Program-made: the position numbers and the translations under genes
Notes under the pieces: model-generated
Database searches by the model: none
Told to the model about the DNA's origin: nothing
The model's input: only the letters and a program-made list of their open reading frames with translations
NCBI GenBank assembly: GCA_903813345.2
Contig: CAIIXF020000002.1
Location: forward strand, 10,288,650-10,352,649
Source: Owenia fusiformis
Taxonomy: Eukaryota > Annelida > Polychaeta > Sabellida > Oweniidae
Length of the DNA: 64,000 bases
Direction: 5' to 3'
Part shown: positions 12,501 through 25,700 of the stretch, in pieces
Layout of the letters: each line of letters begins with the position of its first letter
Position numbering within the stretch: position 1 is the first letter of the stretch

Positions 12501-13376
12501 TAATCATGTTTCTGTTTATTATTTGCCAACATGTATACAGTGGCACATAGATTTTTTAATCTATTATGGCTTAACATAGAAATGAATAAATGAAATCAGC
12601 ATAATATTTGATAATTTTGATGCAATGCAAACATTTGATTTTACTAACATTATCATTCATTAATATTTCCACTAACTTAGTTGGTCTATGTTGTGCATAA
12701 TATAGATTCATGTGAGGGGTTTCTGTATACATTCATCATTTGAATGATTTTCATCCATTGTATACAATTTAGTCTTGACTTTATTTATTTTTAATTCATT
12801 GTTTTTAATGGCCCTTTTTCCAAAGCGTTTGGCATATTAAAATATGTGACCAGCATAACATTTTCTATTTCCAGTTATCTAATGGTGAGGTGTTAGTTCA
12901 GTTCAATGATGGCTCTCAGCTTAGTGTGCAGTCCTCTGTAATGAGAGTGAAATATGTGGACCCCTCTGGCAAAACATTCAGGTCAGTTTAAAAATGAAAA
13001 CCTTCCAACATGTGAAAAATGGATGAAAGTAAAACTGCATGAAACAATAAATATTACCCAGTACCAGGTCTTGTTATGTAAAAAACATGAAACTTTGTAT
13101 GATGAAACGAAAGTACATGATATTAATTTTATCCATCCCAAGAGTAAATTACCAGAGAAAATATATAAAATAGAAACATGAATGAATTGTCAAAATTATG
13201 CCATGTCCATATGCTTGAATTCATCATGCCATGTTTTTGTGTATCCCAGGTACAGCGAGAGTGATGTTTTACCAGGCCATGTAAAGGAAAAGTTGGAGAA
13301 ATTACCACATGTAGTTGAAACTCTGGTCTCTACACCAAACCAAGTTCCTGTAACTACCCCCAACTCTAAACGATGA
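3570..13376 (+). CDS. PLK4: Polo-like kinase 4, complete 19-exon gene (1,314 aa)
   Basis: PLK4 (SAK) is the Ser/Thr kinase that starts centriole duplication. Exons: 3570-3617, 3667-3762, 4037-4132, 4639-4753, 5162-5274, 5513-5601, 5845-6077, 6436-6503, 6925-7097, 7650-7775, 7894-9280, 9572-9676, 10203-10342, 10596-10711, 10971-11104, 11383-11604, 12029-12478, 12875-12981, 13250-13376. All introns are GT-AG, phases match, and the total is 1,315 codons with the TGA stop. The kinase domain spans about 17-277: loop GRGGFA, Lys47 in [15 protein letters not shown] with Asp142, DFG at 160-162, [14 protein letters not shown] phosphodegron (294-296, DSGRDT) follows, as in vertebrate PLK4. Cryptic polo boxes lie around 837-1085 and polo box 3 around 1226-1305. 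The protein is longer than human PLK4 (970 aa), mainly through a 462-residue linker exon. The start ATG sits 16 codons before DFQVLNLLG, slightly farther than in human; this first exon is the least certain part. Confidence 0.95.
4500..4530. repeat. CATAA-type microsatellite
   Basis: Short tandem run of ACATAACATA-like pentamers in PLK4 intron 3. It opens a spurious reading frame on the minus strand. Confidence 0.7.
4938..5104. mobile_element. Short inverted-repeat element in PLK4 intron 4
   Basis: The segment begins TTTTTATGTCACCACC and ends with GGTGGTGACATTTTGCA plus a GATGCCTTGTT tail. The terminal GTCACCAC/GTGGTGAC sequences are inverted. A second member with the same ends lies in intron 7 (6295-6402). 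No coding capacity; probably a MITE. Confidence 0.6.
6295..6402. mobile_element. Second copy of the GTCACCAC short element
   Basis: It shares TTTTTATGTCACCAC at its left and GGTAGGTGGTGACATTTTGC plus a GTGCCTTGTT tail at its right with the intron 4 copy. It is shorter in the middle, and lies in PLK4 intron 7. Confidence 0.55.
6735..6822. repeat. Three-copy 27-bp tandem repeat in PLK4 intron 8
   Basis: Three consecutive copies of a unit containing GTCAACTGTAGATTTAGGGG lie between exons 8 and 9. The repeat is intronic and gives spurious repeated peptides in other frames. Confidence 0.85.
8333..8464 (+). repeat. Four 33-bp coding repeats inside PLK4 linker exon
   Basis: Within the large exon 7894-9280, four consecutive in-frame units encode variants of [11 protein letters not shown] ([43 protein letters not shown]). 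The surrounding linker is rich in Asn, Asp, Ser, His and Tyr and looks disordered. The repeat contributes to the extended linker between kinase and polo boxes. Confidence 0.85.
9745..9955. mobile_element. Short inverted-repeat element in PLK4 intron 12
   Basis: It begins CAGTGATCTCCCCAGCATT and ends CTGTGGAGATCACTG; the ends are inverted around GATCTCC/GGAGATC. A diverged relative containing CCTCCCCAGCATTAGCACCC lies at about 4310-4480 in intron 3. No coding capacity is seen. Confidence 0.6.
11655..11822. repeat. GC-rich fold-back repeat in PLK4 intron 16
   Basis: Multiple direct and inverted copies of a CGGTGCCGAAACGGTGC-like unit surround the central palindrome CTGGACTGACTAGTCCGG. The right end, AAACGGCGCCAAAT, is the inverse of the left. 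The composition differs sharply from the AT-rich intron. Confidence 0.65.
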
Positions 13377-14640
13377 CAACCAATAACTACCAATTCTGAG
13401 TAATGAACTTCATGACCAATGTGGAGCAATGGCTTGTTTACCATTAAGGGGTATTTGAAACACCTAAAAGAGGGCACCACAGTGACATATCCTTGTTATA
13501 AAAGGCAATTTATCATGTTTACTGGAAGGCGTTTTTGCCTATTCTTTAAACTGTAAATGCACAGACTGTTCAGGAGATATTGGTTATATCCCATAGTGGG
13601 GAAGATACATCCTGAGTACATGTATGATATTAATCCCTCTTATGTGCATGGTGGACTACATGACTGCTATTTGAGGCAAATGTGCTACATAACAATATAA
13701 AACAAACTACATGAAAACAATTGTTATTATTAATTATTCCTGTTAAGGACCACTGAGTTGCTGGATTATTTTAAACTGTTTTGACTGAATATTTTATTTA
13801 TTTCTACAGTTTGTTAGACTTTATACTCATATTATTGAATCAGTTTCTATCCATGAAACCAGCGGGATGAACAGTTGATAAAGAGCCATGTTTATTGATT
13901 ATATTTTCTCAAATACTTGATGTTCTGGAAAAATAATATCATATAAATATAGTCATGTTTTGGGGTCTACATGACCATATTTGGAATTATGGAATCTGCA
14001 TGAGCACATATGGTGGTCTGTCAAGATGAGGTATATAATCATGGGATCCCAATATACCAGGCATAAAAAATCCAAGGGGGTTGGTGTCCATACCTCCAAC
14101 TCAATATTCGACCTTGACCTTGATTCACAACAACATTGAAAACGTTGTTATTTTCTGATATTACAACTGACTATATTATCAGCGATCTCAAAAATTTGAA
14201 CTAATATCTTGATCACTTCTTGTGTGTTTTTTGAAATTTTTTGTTTTTGGAAATAAGATCAAAACACGCGATTGAAATTCTGAAATGAAAAATGACGGCT
14301 GTTTGATTTTGAATTTTGCAATCATGCCATGACTCCATATTTGGCAGAATATTGAGTTGGAACCCTGGGAGCCAGTCCTCCTTGTAAGAAATCCAAAGAT
14401 CCAATAGACCCTCTACCCATATAACACTCCTAAGATGTGTGAGTGCTCGACTCTGGCTAACTGGCTGTTCATCCCATTTGAATTGTACTTCAATGCATGT
14501 TATCAATAAAGAGTTGAATTATTTTTGTATGTATAAATCCAGGGAACATGTAAAATTGTTTAAATTGTAAATCAGCTGATTCAACATTGGAATTATATAT
14601 TTTAGTATTTATGCAATAAAATGTGCCATATACAAAGAAT
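13377..14640 (+). other. PLK4 3'UTR and polyadenylation signals
   Basis: Non-coding sequence follows the PLK4 TGA. AATAAA hexamers are visible at 14505-14510 and 14615-14620 and are the likely polyadenylation signals. No other gene is recognised. The exact cleavage site cannot be seen. Confidence 0.6.
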
Positions 14641-15321
14641 TAGAATGTGTTTTGAGGTATGTTATCATTTTTGAATAATCACTCATTGTTGTTGGTTACA
14701 CATTGCATTTGCCTTACTGAATGGATTATATAATGGACTTGTAAAAGCTTTGTAACCACCACTGGATTGCGCTTTACTCAATTATAACATCATTCCAGCA
14801 TATTGTGATAATATTATCTACCAGAAAGATAAAATAAAGAGAGAATCGGATCTAGAAAATGACTTTTCCAAAGATTGTTTCAATTTAGAATGTTTTGAGT
14901 CCAATTCATGCCTTTTCATATTTATTCTTTAAAAATCCCTAAAGTACATCTCCATACATTATTCCAGAAAACCTAAGAGGTTTAACCTAATAACCACCTA
15001 ATGTATCTGCAACACGTCCAAATATGGGATAAATGTTGATATGCATTATTCCATTTAAGTCCCACTACATTTAACAAAATGTGTCATGCACTCAATTTTT
15101 TATATATATTCCAATCTGTATTTTTGAACAGTATCAGCATAAGATTATCTCTTGTATTGTACCTCACAGTAAATTCCTGAGTGTATATCAAATAAAATTT
15201 GCTCAAATAAAATTCCCGGGAACGATGTCGGAAAGCTAACTATTCAGGCTAATTACCCCCTCCCCATAACTGTTCAAATACAATTAATTTTCCGATATTT
15301 TGAAATGGCCCCTTACATATA

Positions 15322-15802
15322 CACACCGGAACAGCCCGACAACGGTAAAGTCAGATACCGTTGTCACAAATGGCGGACATAATCGTCGCTTCAATTCGAT
15401 TTTCATGAACTGTATATTTTTATCGTCGCTAATTCTGTGCATGTATTAAGCTCTTGTGATAATGTATCATGTGAAATCCCATTTTTGATCAAATTGGGTC
15501 GTGAAATGCCACGATATAGCGTCTTCGATATCGTCAATGACAACGGAATCTGAATTTGAAATAATTTACAAAGACAACGGCATATGGTAATTCAGTGTCC
15601 GTTGTCCCGTATCTCATTTTGATCGGTTAAATTAAAGACTTTATTTCGATGGGAGAACATTATTAACTGTACTATGAGTATAAAGACACTTTTATTGATT
15701 GTTTTTCTACAGATGAAAAACAATCAATAATGAAGCGATGGTTATGTCCGCCATTTGTGACAACGGTATCTGACTTTACCGTTGTCAGGCTATTCCGGTG
15801 TG
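15322..15802. mobile_element. 481-bp MITE with ~60-70-bp terminal inverted repeats
   Basis: The left end CACACCGGAACAGCC and right end GGCTATTCCGGTGTG begin a long inverted match that runs through AACGGTAAAGTCAGATACCG and CAAATGGCGGACATAA. There is no reading frame of note. No clear target-site duplication was found, so the superfamily is not assigned. Confidence 0.85.
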
Positions 15803-16223
15803 AATTAATCAAAGTTTCAACAAATGATCTTAATGCAAAAAGAAAAATACCCCAGCCTCCGGGCCCTCGGTAAGATATCTATTTCCCCAAGGATATACCT
15901 CATATCCAAAACCTCCCATAACATAACCCTCATATATTCCATTGATAGCTTCATTGAAATAAATGTCTTATACAAACCTGCTTAACCAAATCGAAACCAT
16001 TCTCTTTCTTCAAAAATCTTATCTTGAAGTAACATGACATTATACAACGATATCAAATTACAATACCACTTTTTCAGTTCTAAGAGGGGACTAGAACTCG
16101 TTGTCCCAATAGTTACATAAAAAAATGTAATTTGAAGTAGAACAAATTACATTATTTGACTACTTAAACAAAAAAGATAATGTGTCATTGGTTCACTAGT
16201 GTATAACTCACGTTATGTAATGT

Positions 16224-16525
16224 ATAGGGTGAGCAAAAATGATGTGACCTAACAGAGATATTTGGCCAAGATTCTTCAAAGGATGACTCATAAAATACAT
16301 TGAAAATGTTGGGGGAATATGATTTTATGTGGAATATTTGAAAATAAAAGACCAATAATACTTTTTTGGGAAAATGGCAATTAATCCTCCACAATAAAGA
16401 TAGTATTCTCAATTTCCCAATTTCAGACACCTTCTTTGTTATATACTGACCTAACAACACTTTAAATACGAGTCAGATTAATTTACAAAATCATTAGACT
16501 ATGGCTGTGTTTTGCTCACCATGTA
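16224..16525. mobile_element. Short element with AGGGTGAGCAAAA ends
   Basis: The left end reads TATAGGGTGAGCAAAAATG and the right end TGTTTTGCTCACCATGTA, an imperfect terminal inverted repeat. The ends resemble those of the larger elements at 26.4 and 39.2 kb, suggesting a Tc1/mariner-related non-autonomous element. Confidence 0.5.
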
Positions 16526-16703
16526 CAAATACTTCCATTGTTTTCTATTATCTGTAAGTGTTTTGTTTTGTTTTGTCGATGGTAGCTTAGATATCACTGT
16601 CAATCAGTAGATGTCGAAACGGCGTAGAACTAGAAGTTAAATCGATATTTGCAGAACACAGTTTTACAAATACAACAGTTCATAGTTGTTTCAGAAAACC
16701 AGA

Positions 16704-19700
16704 ATGCACAAAAATCTACTTGTATTCGAAGTATTGGCATTGGTTGTGACATTAGTCAAAGGTATGGGTATATTTTTTCAATTATATGAATGTTAACATA
16801 AATAGAAGAAACAAGTTGCATCATAAATGTGATCAAATACTACAAAAATTTAAAATATACACATATTACTGTACGTATAATTAGCTTGTACAGCCATGAC
16901 TAAAAATACACCCATTTGAAGGCCATTTTGTCCCAATTCGATCTCCGAATAATTACTATTAGTATCACACGACAATTTACAACTAGAATTGGAAAAATAA
17001 CAAATTAATGAAGCAGCAGTTTCAATATTTCTTTTTACAAGAGACAGATGAAAAATACAAGAGGCTGCAGCAAAATAACCAATTTCAGACTCCAAGCAAT
17101 GTGTTTCTCTCATTTTAGAATTCTAATACCACTGGGGGTAGTGATGCAACAATACCGTGTTGTTGCATCAAGATGGCCAGGCTTCCGGTGCTACATTTTC
17201 ACAAGATATTTTGTTTTCCAAATTTAAACCCATTTCTAGGACGAGTTTCTCGATAATCATACAAGTGCGCACGATCTATATTTTTAAATACTGCCAAGTA
17301 TATGCATCATCCAGAAGCGATAAATTCACGGTTTTAGTCGCTCACTATTGATGCAACAACACCACTATGTTTATTATCAATGATGCAAAAACACCAATGT
17401 GCTGATGCAACAACGCCAAAGTCTTTATCAAAGTTAAAAGGATACAAGCCAAACGATAGTATTTAACCACATACACTCCTCATCTTCTATTCCCTATAAA
17501 GTCCGCAACATTTCAATGTTATATTTCCATTACATTGGGTCAAAATTTGATGTTAAAATTGATGAATTTCATGAAATTTAGAAAAAAATGGCAGACCCCA
17601 GGTAAACCAATAGGAAATGGTTGGGTTGCCATAAGTCATATGAGGAACGATCCATCTATCCGATTGCTTTCAAAATTAGAATTTTAAGAGACAATTAAAG
17701 GACCTTATACACCCTCCATTGGGATCTCCCCATGGGAAAAAAAATAATTCATCTGATTTTTCAAAATGAGTATTCTGCTTCAATTATTACATTTATATGC
17801 ACACTAGAATCTTGTTGACCTATATTCAGCACTGTATTGATGTATAGGCCACTTATTAGGGTCATAATTCAATCATGAAGTGTAGAGGCATAGATTCCAA
17901 ACCAGGAAGTATTTTTGTGTCTGTCAAAATCCATTTACATCCTATGCATCCCTGCATCTTATCCAAATATGTTACTACATAATGAAATATAATAGTATAA
18001 TCTTTGGTTTAACAAACTTGCACGATATTTGATAAGTGTAAAAGTTGTTTTTGGAGCATTTTTCTATAGCCATTTTGTAGGGAAAAAATGATGAAAAAAT
18101 GTACAATCTTTTAATTTTAAGTATGACCTGAATCGATTGCAAACTTCATATTTGCACATTTGATGAGATAAACCATTTGTGTCGTATTGTGAAATTATTA
18201 AGTTTGCAATCGATTCAGGTCATAGTGTATTTTTGGTATTTCTGTGATAATCAATGGAAACCAATGGCCTCTATTGGGATCTGCTGATATCCTCATGTTA
18301 AGTCAATGGTGCACAGCCCCATGTAAGTCAATACAACCTTACTGAACGAAATGATCCCTATCTCAGCTTATGTATGTCCGAGCACTTTAATATTTTCCAA
18401 AGTATTATTTGACATTTTTTTCTTCATGTTACACCTACGAATGATTCATTTTGACCATAGGGATATTTGCCAATAATTGCACCTTGTCCTTTGCTAAATT
18501 GTCTACTGGACAAAAATATGATTTGATTTTCCAGGTTTTACAAAAGTTAATGGTTTCAAATTCAGTAATTCTTTTAAGGATCCTCTTATTGAAATAACAC
18601 AGGTGGTCAGTGAGGTGGTCAAAAATACTCTGTACCACTAATTTTATAGACAGGTTCCAATTCAAATAATTCAAGTTTTTGAGGCATTTTTTAGAAAAAG
18701 CAACAGACCTATTTTTACTAGATCAGTTTTTCATGCTGATAAAGATATTAAAAGATGACAGCTCAGCGGGGTGGTCACGACACTAAATTTTGGCATTTTT
18801 ACCCCCCTAGGAAAATATTCTAGGGGGTACTATAAAACTAGTTCATAACTAAAAGGATAGATGAGCTATTGTTCTGAGTTGTACACCATACATTGCTAGT
18901 ACAAATATGAATACTATCCTAAAGTTATGGGTTGATACCCTTATTGGTCTCAGAAAAATACAAAAAACAGGAAAAAGATACGTAATTTTTGTCTTGCCAA
19001 TTTTATATTTGTAGCTTCAAGCACAATATGACAGCTTTAACAGCTCATAGTAGTATTCTAAAAACATTTCTAAGCTATGTGTGGTATTGTAATACATCTA
19101 TTTTAGTTATGAAGTACTATTTTGTAATTTTAATATGACTTTATAGTGCCCTACCCCTGGAAAATTGAAGAAAGTGGATGTGGTGAATTTTATCATTTTG
19201 CAGCATTAAGTTAGAAACATGTATTGATAGACACCAAATCAATAAATTCATACCATCATCAAATGTTAGGTGACATTCTAATTCATTTATTACTAGAATA
19301 TAGGACTTAAGATATTTTATATGTAAGTTTTCAATTAAGTACATGTATCATAATGAAATCTAGTGAAATCACATACTAGAGAGGTTGGCATACAGTCTGG
19401 ACATTGACATAAAGTCTAAACATTAAAATCATCAATTGATCTCATTTGAGCAACAAGACTATGGTGGTCATCATGCACAAGTAATGTACAGTAGAACCTG
19501 CTAAGTGGAACACCTCTGTAAGTGGAACACCTCCCAAGTGGAACGCCTTTTCAAAGTCCATTTTTAAAAACCAATTGACTTAATGTTAATTGAATCTCTG
19601 TAAGTGGAACACCTCCAAACTTGAACAGTGAACACCCCATATTGAAAAATTAACCTGCTTAGTGGAATAGTCAATTTCCATAGATTTCAATATTGATATA

Positions 19701-22700
19701 TGTAAACAGAATTAATCTCCTTCAATGATATCTGGGTATGAAAACAGGTAATACTGTGATAATTGGCAAATTAGGATTTTAATGGATTAACCTCCTGTAG
19801 AGGTCAACATGTGATGCAACCAATAATTAATTTGATTATCAGCAAATTAAGATTTCATAAGATTTTCATTCAGAAAATTGGATTAACCTCCTGTAGAACT
19901 GGACACGTGATGCTACCACTAATTAATATCCCTTGCTGTTTGTTTCAAACTTAATAAGTAAGATTAAAAATGTCATTTAAAAACAATTGAATTATTAACA
20001 GTAGGAACAAGTCTTTAAAACTTAATTGCCTAATCCTTGTACCTGAGACTGGCACAATTAGGAGGATTAAGAACATCAGAAAACATTTTTGGCAGAATGA
20101 GGAGGATTAAGAATGTCAGATACCTTTTTGAGTTGAATAAATGGATTATTAATGGTATATACCTGCCCTGTAATGAAGGGAGAATCATATTTCCAATGAT
20201 ACATATAAATCCTATATTTGATTTTGTATGTTCCCTGTGAACCCAAAACCTCTGTAAGTGGAACATCTTCTAAGTGGAACGCAGAACGGAGAGTGTTCCA
20301 CTTACACAGGTATTTACATAATAATGTTATAAAGGAGCATGTAGGTTATCGCAAACAACTTCAGACAATTCTAACTTATGAATATTTTCTGACCATGAAC
20401 ATGGGTATATCTTTTAGATCTATTCATTATCTTCAAGAAAAGTAAATATAATGATTAATCAGACCTTAGTGATATTAAAGGGAATGGCCCAATCAACATA
20501 CTTTTTACTAAAAATGTTGACCTAATTTTTACCAAAGATGCAACCTTTAATTATATTGTTGAATGCATAATTAGAATATGCTTTGAGATATGTTCTATTT
20601 CCTAAGAGGAAAAGTGGATTGCTCCAGGGACTTTAAAGACACTGAATTTGGATGACCAAAATGAACTGAAACCAATGGATAGCATGAATTTTTTCAAAGG
20701 GGAAATAACATGGGGAGCACTAATCTTAGGGGAATTCAGTTTTCTTTTCAAGAGCTATTTGATACCTTAAAATAAAGAATAGTAATGCATTAAACATTGT
20801 TAAAATGATTGCATTTTTGGTGAAAATGAGGTCAACAACTTTGAAAAAATATATTGATGGGTTGATTGCTAGTGAAATATCTCCGAGTCTGATTGACTTT
20901 GTTATCCCTGTATACCTTTCTTCATGGTCAGAAAATAGTCATAATCAAAGATATAACTGTCTGAAATTGTTTGTGATATAACTTACCTGAACCTTTCCAG
21001 GTCAAATCAGGAGTGACAAAATTATTTCAACCAAATTTTTGACATGTCTTCAAATACGATAATATTTTCTGATTATTTTTTTATTATTATTTTTTATTTT
21101 CTAATAATTTATTGATTGACCTGAGATCTTACCTTATCTTTATGACAGAGAAGCGAAATAGCCATATTGAACTTTAATGATGTTTGTTTAATTGTTGTTT
21201 GCCACTTTTCGACAATTGTCAAAATTTGGGGGTTTGGGGGAGGGGTACAAGTAGGTTAAAACATTCACCTGATTCAGACTATCCTTAAATGAGCACTGAT
21301 TCATCCGAGAGCATAACTTTTTCAAAACATGTAATGTTTCGTCTAATTTTCCCTTAGAGTTTCATCATCATTGTCCAAATCTTTGTTGAGATATTTGAGA
21401 TATATGAATGTTCATTATTAAAATCTTGCCTTCCTTTGCAGTTGGAAAAGATTCGGCATTAGGTGTTATAAGTCCTAGAGCACGATAAATAAAAAAAATA
21501 ACAACAAAATGACATGGAACTGATAGACGTTTTCTCCTGTGCGTGTCAGCCTTGGTCTACCAAATTGCTATTCAGTAGGAAGAAACTCATTTTTCAGTTT
21601 CCATTTTAATTTCCTGACAAATAGAGCGTAGCAACTTCTGTTTTAGAGAACAATAGAACAATAGAAAAGATTACTTTACCATAATTTTAATCATCCCACA
21701 TTGTAGACATATTTAGAATTAAAAATATGAAGAGAATGACAAAACCTCTTAAAACACATTTCTTAGGAAACAAATAGTGTCGTATTCTTGTTACTATGGC
21801 AACAGAGTTTTTTCTTTTTGTCATTTTTGTCATACAGATTACCTATCATACCAGGACCAAATCCTGAAAATTTGAATTCAGTTTCTTCATTACTAGTATC
21901 TTAGATATATAGGTTTCTTATAGTGTCCCCTGTAGATTTTATCGGATGATATAAGGAAAATGCTCTGAAGAGGGTTGCCCAAGGATGCCACTTAACAGTT
22001 CTGGTATTTTTGAGGTCCCAACCCTCTATTCATGGGAATAGTTAACCATTGTAAAGTTTCTCATGGTTAACTGACAGAATTGATTGTATCTTCAACTAAG
22101 AAGACAATAAAATGTTAAAACCAGAAGAAAACCACACCAACTTTCTTCTATTTACCAGGGATAGGGCACTATAAAGTCATATTAAAATTACAAAATAGTA
22201 CTTCATCACTATAATAGATGTATTACAATATCACACATAGCTTGGGAATGTTGTTAGAATACTACTTTGAGCTGTTTAAGTTATCATAATTTGCTTGAAG
22301 CTACAAATATAAAATAAGCAAGAAAAAAATGACAAAAATTGCATATTTTTTTCTAATTAATTGTATTTTTCCGAAACCAACAAAGATATCAACCTATAAC
22401 TTTAGGGTAGTATTCATCTTTGTACTAACAATGTATGCTGTAGAACTCAGAACAATAGTTTATATATCCTTTGAGTTATGAACTAATATTATAGTACCCC
22501 CTAAAATAATTCCCTAGGGGGGTAAAAACGCTAAAATTCAGTGTCGTGACCACCCCGTTGAGCTGTCATCTTTTAATATCTTTATCAGCATGAAAAACTG
22601 ATCCAGAAAAAATAGCTCTGTTGCTTTTTCTAAAAAATGCCTTAAAAACCCTTTCCCTTGAGATATTCTGAAATTGGAACCTGTCTATTACCAATATAAG

Positions 22701-25700
22701 CTAGACATTTAGCATGTAAAATGTAAAACCAATCGATTTTCTACTCAGAAAGCTTTTTTAACAAATGTTTCACTGAATAGATATCCCAAAATTTGAGTTG
22801 CCCCTAAGCCACCATTCCTCATTTGTTTAACATGGGATCTGCCATTTTTGTTTTTCATGAAATTCATCAATTTTTACATCAAATTTTGACCCTATGTAAT
22901 GGAGATGTAACATTGAAACGTTGCGGACTTTATAGGGGATAGAATCAAGATAAAGATTTATTTAGTTTATTGGGATTTCTTTTGTTCCACGCTTAGAAAA
23001 TAGTCGTTCAAACAAATATGGGGGTTAACATGTAAACCTATGAGGAAAACCACTGGTCCTTAACTTTTTTGAGGAGTATATTATGATATTGTAGTACGTG
23101 TAAGTTTACCAAGTAAGTTAATCATTTTCTAAATGACATCATAACAGACACTAACGTGGTCCCAATTCTGGAGACCTGTGTTCGGAGGCTTGTGTTCGGA
23201 GGATATCCCAAATCTTGAAACTACTTTGAACTAGATGGCTTAAACGTAAACAGGCTGGTCGTCCAATTTGTTCGAATCCCAATGGTCCAAACCCTATTAT
23301 TCAGGAATGCGTGGAATAAATCATCGCGTTGATTGATTATTGAATAAATAGATTTCCCGTATTTAGCCGTGTTTATTGGAAATATTACGTTTAGCTTTTT
23401 ACACTTTTCATGTTTTGGTCAAGTTAATATTTATGATTTTAGTCTGATTTTATTTACAAAAAATTAATATAATTATGGGAAGTCAACAGATATCAGTCAT
23501 TGGTGTGTTCGGGGCAAATCTGATTTCAGGATATACTTTCAGTAAAAGATTCACCTAACTTGTATATTTTACAAGAACTCGGATGAATGAATATTCTGTC
23601 GTATGCCTTGCGGAAAACCTACCATTTCCCATTGGTTTACATGGGAATGTCGATTTTCAAAAATCATTAGATTAAGCATCAATTTTCAACCTATTGTAAT
23701 TGAGGAAAAATGGGAAACTTTGAGGCATAGGAAATGAAATCAATTTACATTTCCATCAATATCATAAGTATTTTCCTCGTAGATTATGTAAATAAAAATA
23801 TTCAAATTCAAATATAAAGAGGCTTCAACACGTAGTTTAATGGGGGGAGCTAAGGTTGTCAAACTTTTGGAGGGGAGTGTATATTTGATCATATGTTTAT
23901 GGTGTTGTTGCATCATTGCACAAATCTAGAGGAGTGTTTTTGCTTCTTCGGTTTGGTGTTGTTGCATTAATAGTGAGGAATTAAAACCGTGAATCGCTTC
24001 TTGGTGATGCTACATGTATACCAATGGCAGTTATTTAAAACAAAGATCTTTCACTAACTGCACGTGTATGATTATTGAGAAACTCGTCTTAGAAATGGGT
24101 TTAAATTGGGAAAACAAAATATCTTACGAAAATCTATCACCGGAAGGCTGGCAATCTTGATGCAACAACACGGCATTGTTGCATCACGATAACCCCCCCC
24201 CCCCAGTGAATATGGCCCATGGACAAGGGCGTGGACAGGATATGACAAAAACAATGAATATGGAGATGTTTGAGCGTGTATTATTGAGTATAATCTTATT
24301 AACGAGGTATACTGATCCTATCAAGCACATTAATGTACAGAATTCCTCTTCGTCATACAATTTTAAGATTTCAGATACTGACAACTCTGCGGAGTACACC
24401 GAACAAAATATTTCATTTATAATTTATTGCGATGCCCTCTCATTTTGGATGATATTACATGTATAATGTGTATTACATGACAGAAACAAAACATAAACAA
24501 AAAACTGCCTGAATTAAAAAAATGGTGGCCATTTTGAATTGAGTAGCCATATTGATAAGGCCATATATAAGGTCATAAGAAGTAAATTCTTTGTTTTGCG
24601 ACCTGGCAATATCAAATATTACACTTTTACAAAAATCGTGGTTAATTCGAAACTAATCGACTGTTTTTTGAGTTATTGAAGATTACCTTTTTACGAAATA
24701 GGATGTCGGCCATTTTGAAATTCAGTGGCCAGTTGGGAGATTTCCGAAAAATGACCTGTCGTATTCGGCACGTTCGATGACCAATTTTATAAACAGTGGG
24801 CTCATTCATTTGCCATTGAAATGCATCTCTCAATGTTCGCTGTTGTTTTGTGAGTGTTCTCTACAAGTTTCGATCCAGTAACTTCAATAGTAATTTGCAA
24901 TCTTATCGTTAATAACATGTTTTAAAGTGTATTGATGTTTTTACATGAGAAACACAAGCGAAATGCATGAAAATGCTCCCAAGATTTATTCTACAAACAA
25001 CTTGTGGTCCTTTGAACCTAATCGCTCAACTGATATCTAAGATTACATTTTTACGAAAATGGCGGCCATACTGAGAGTTCCCTCTCGAGCAAAGGTCCTT
25101 CATCTGGCATGAGCCTATAGATTTAAATCAAATCAGTCAACCATTTTTTAGTTATCGCCCGGACGCAAGAACGAACGGACGGACGAACTTACGTGAATAA
25201 ACGGGCGGGCGGCTTCTATAAAACCCTACGAACCCTTTGTGTGATAATTATGGGGTGTAGACACTTTTTCTACTTAGTATTCTGCATTTAGAATGACAGT
25301 CAGTACTACTAAATATATAGGCGTTTTCAAAATATCATAACTTTTTTATCAGGATCTTGCCCAACATGAAGTGTATTTCAAATCAGCTTGCTACCTAATA
25401 TATAGAGGGGTGAAGACGTTTGATGATGCTGGTAGTTTTTGTCGGGCAAAGGGCGGACATTTGACTTCAATCCTGTCTTCCACTGAGCAGTCGTTCCTAA
25501 AAACTGAATTAAGGAAAGGATACTTGCCATCTGAGTATATTTTTATAGGTAACCAATTAAGCTGTATTTTAATAAAGGTAGTATCAGATCTAACGAACAA
25601 CGGAAAAATTATTTCAATATACAAAAGTTAGGACTTGTACATATGTTTCCATTTTTTCATATACTGTTGCAATATAGTCGTTTGATTGCTTATTTTTAAA

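Larger units (their letters stand above)
17130..24208. mobile_element. 7-kb inverted repeat in lectin gene intron 1
   Basis: Left arm from about 17130 (CACTGGGGG) to 19185 and right arm from about 22120 to 24208 (CCCCCAGTG) are inverted, diverged copies. Shared landmarks include GTTGTTGCATCAAGAT, AAACCCATTTCTA, GGTGGTCACGACACT and TTTATAGTGCCCTA. The arms differ by large insertions and deletions, so the structure is old. The 2.9-kb centre carries another repeat (19488-20315). I found no transposase, so this is a large non-autonomous fold-back element or an inverted pair of elements. Confidence 0.8.

Noticed and set aside
15322-15802. Assignment of the CACACCGG element to a named transposon superfamily
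   Set aside because: No transposase and no convincing target-site duplication; left as an unclassified MITE.
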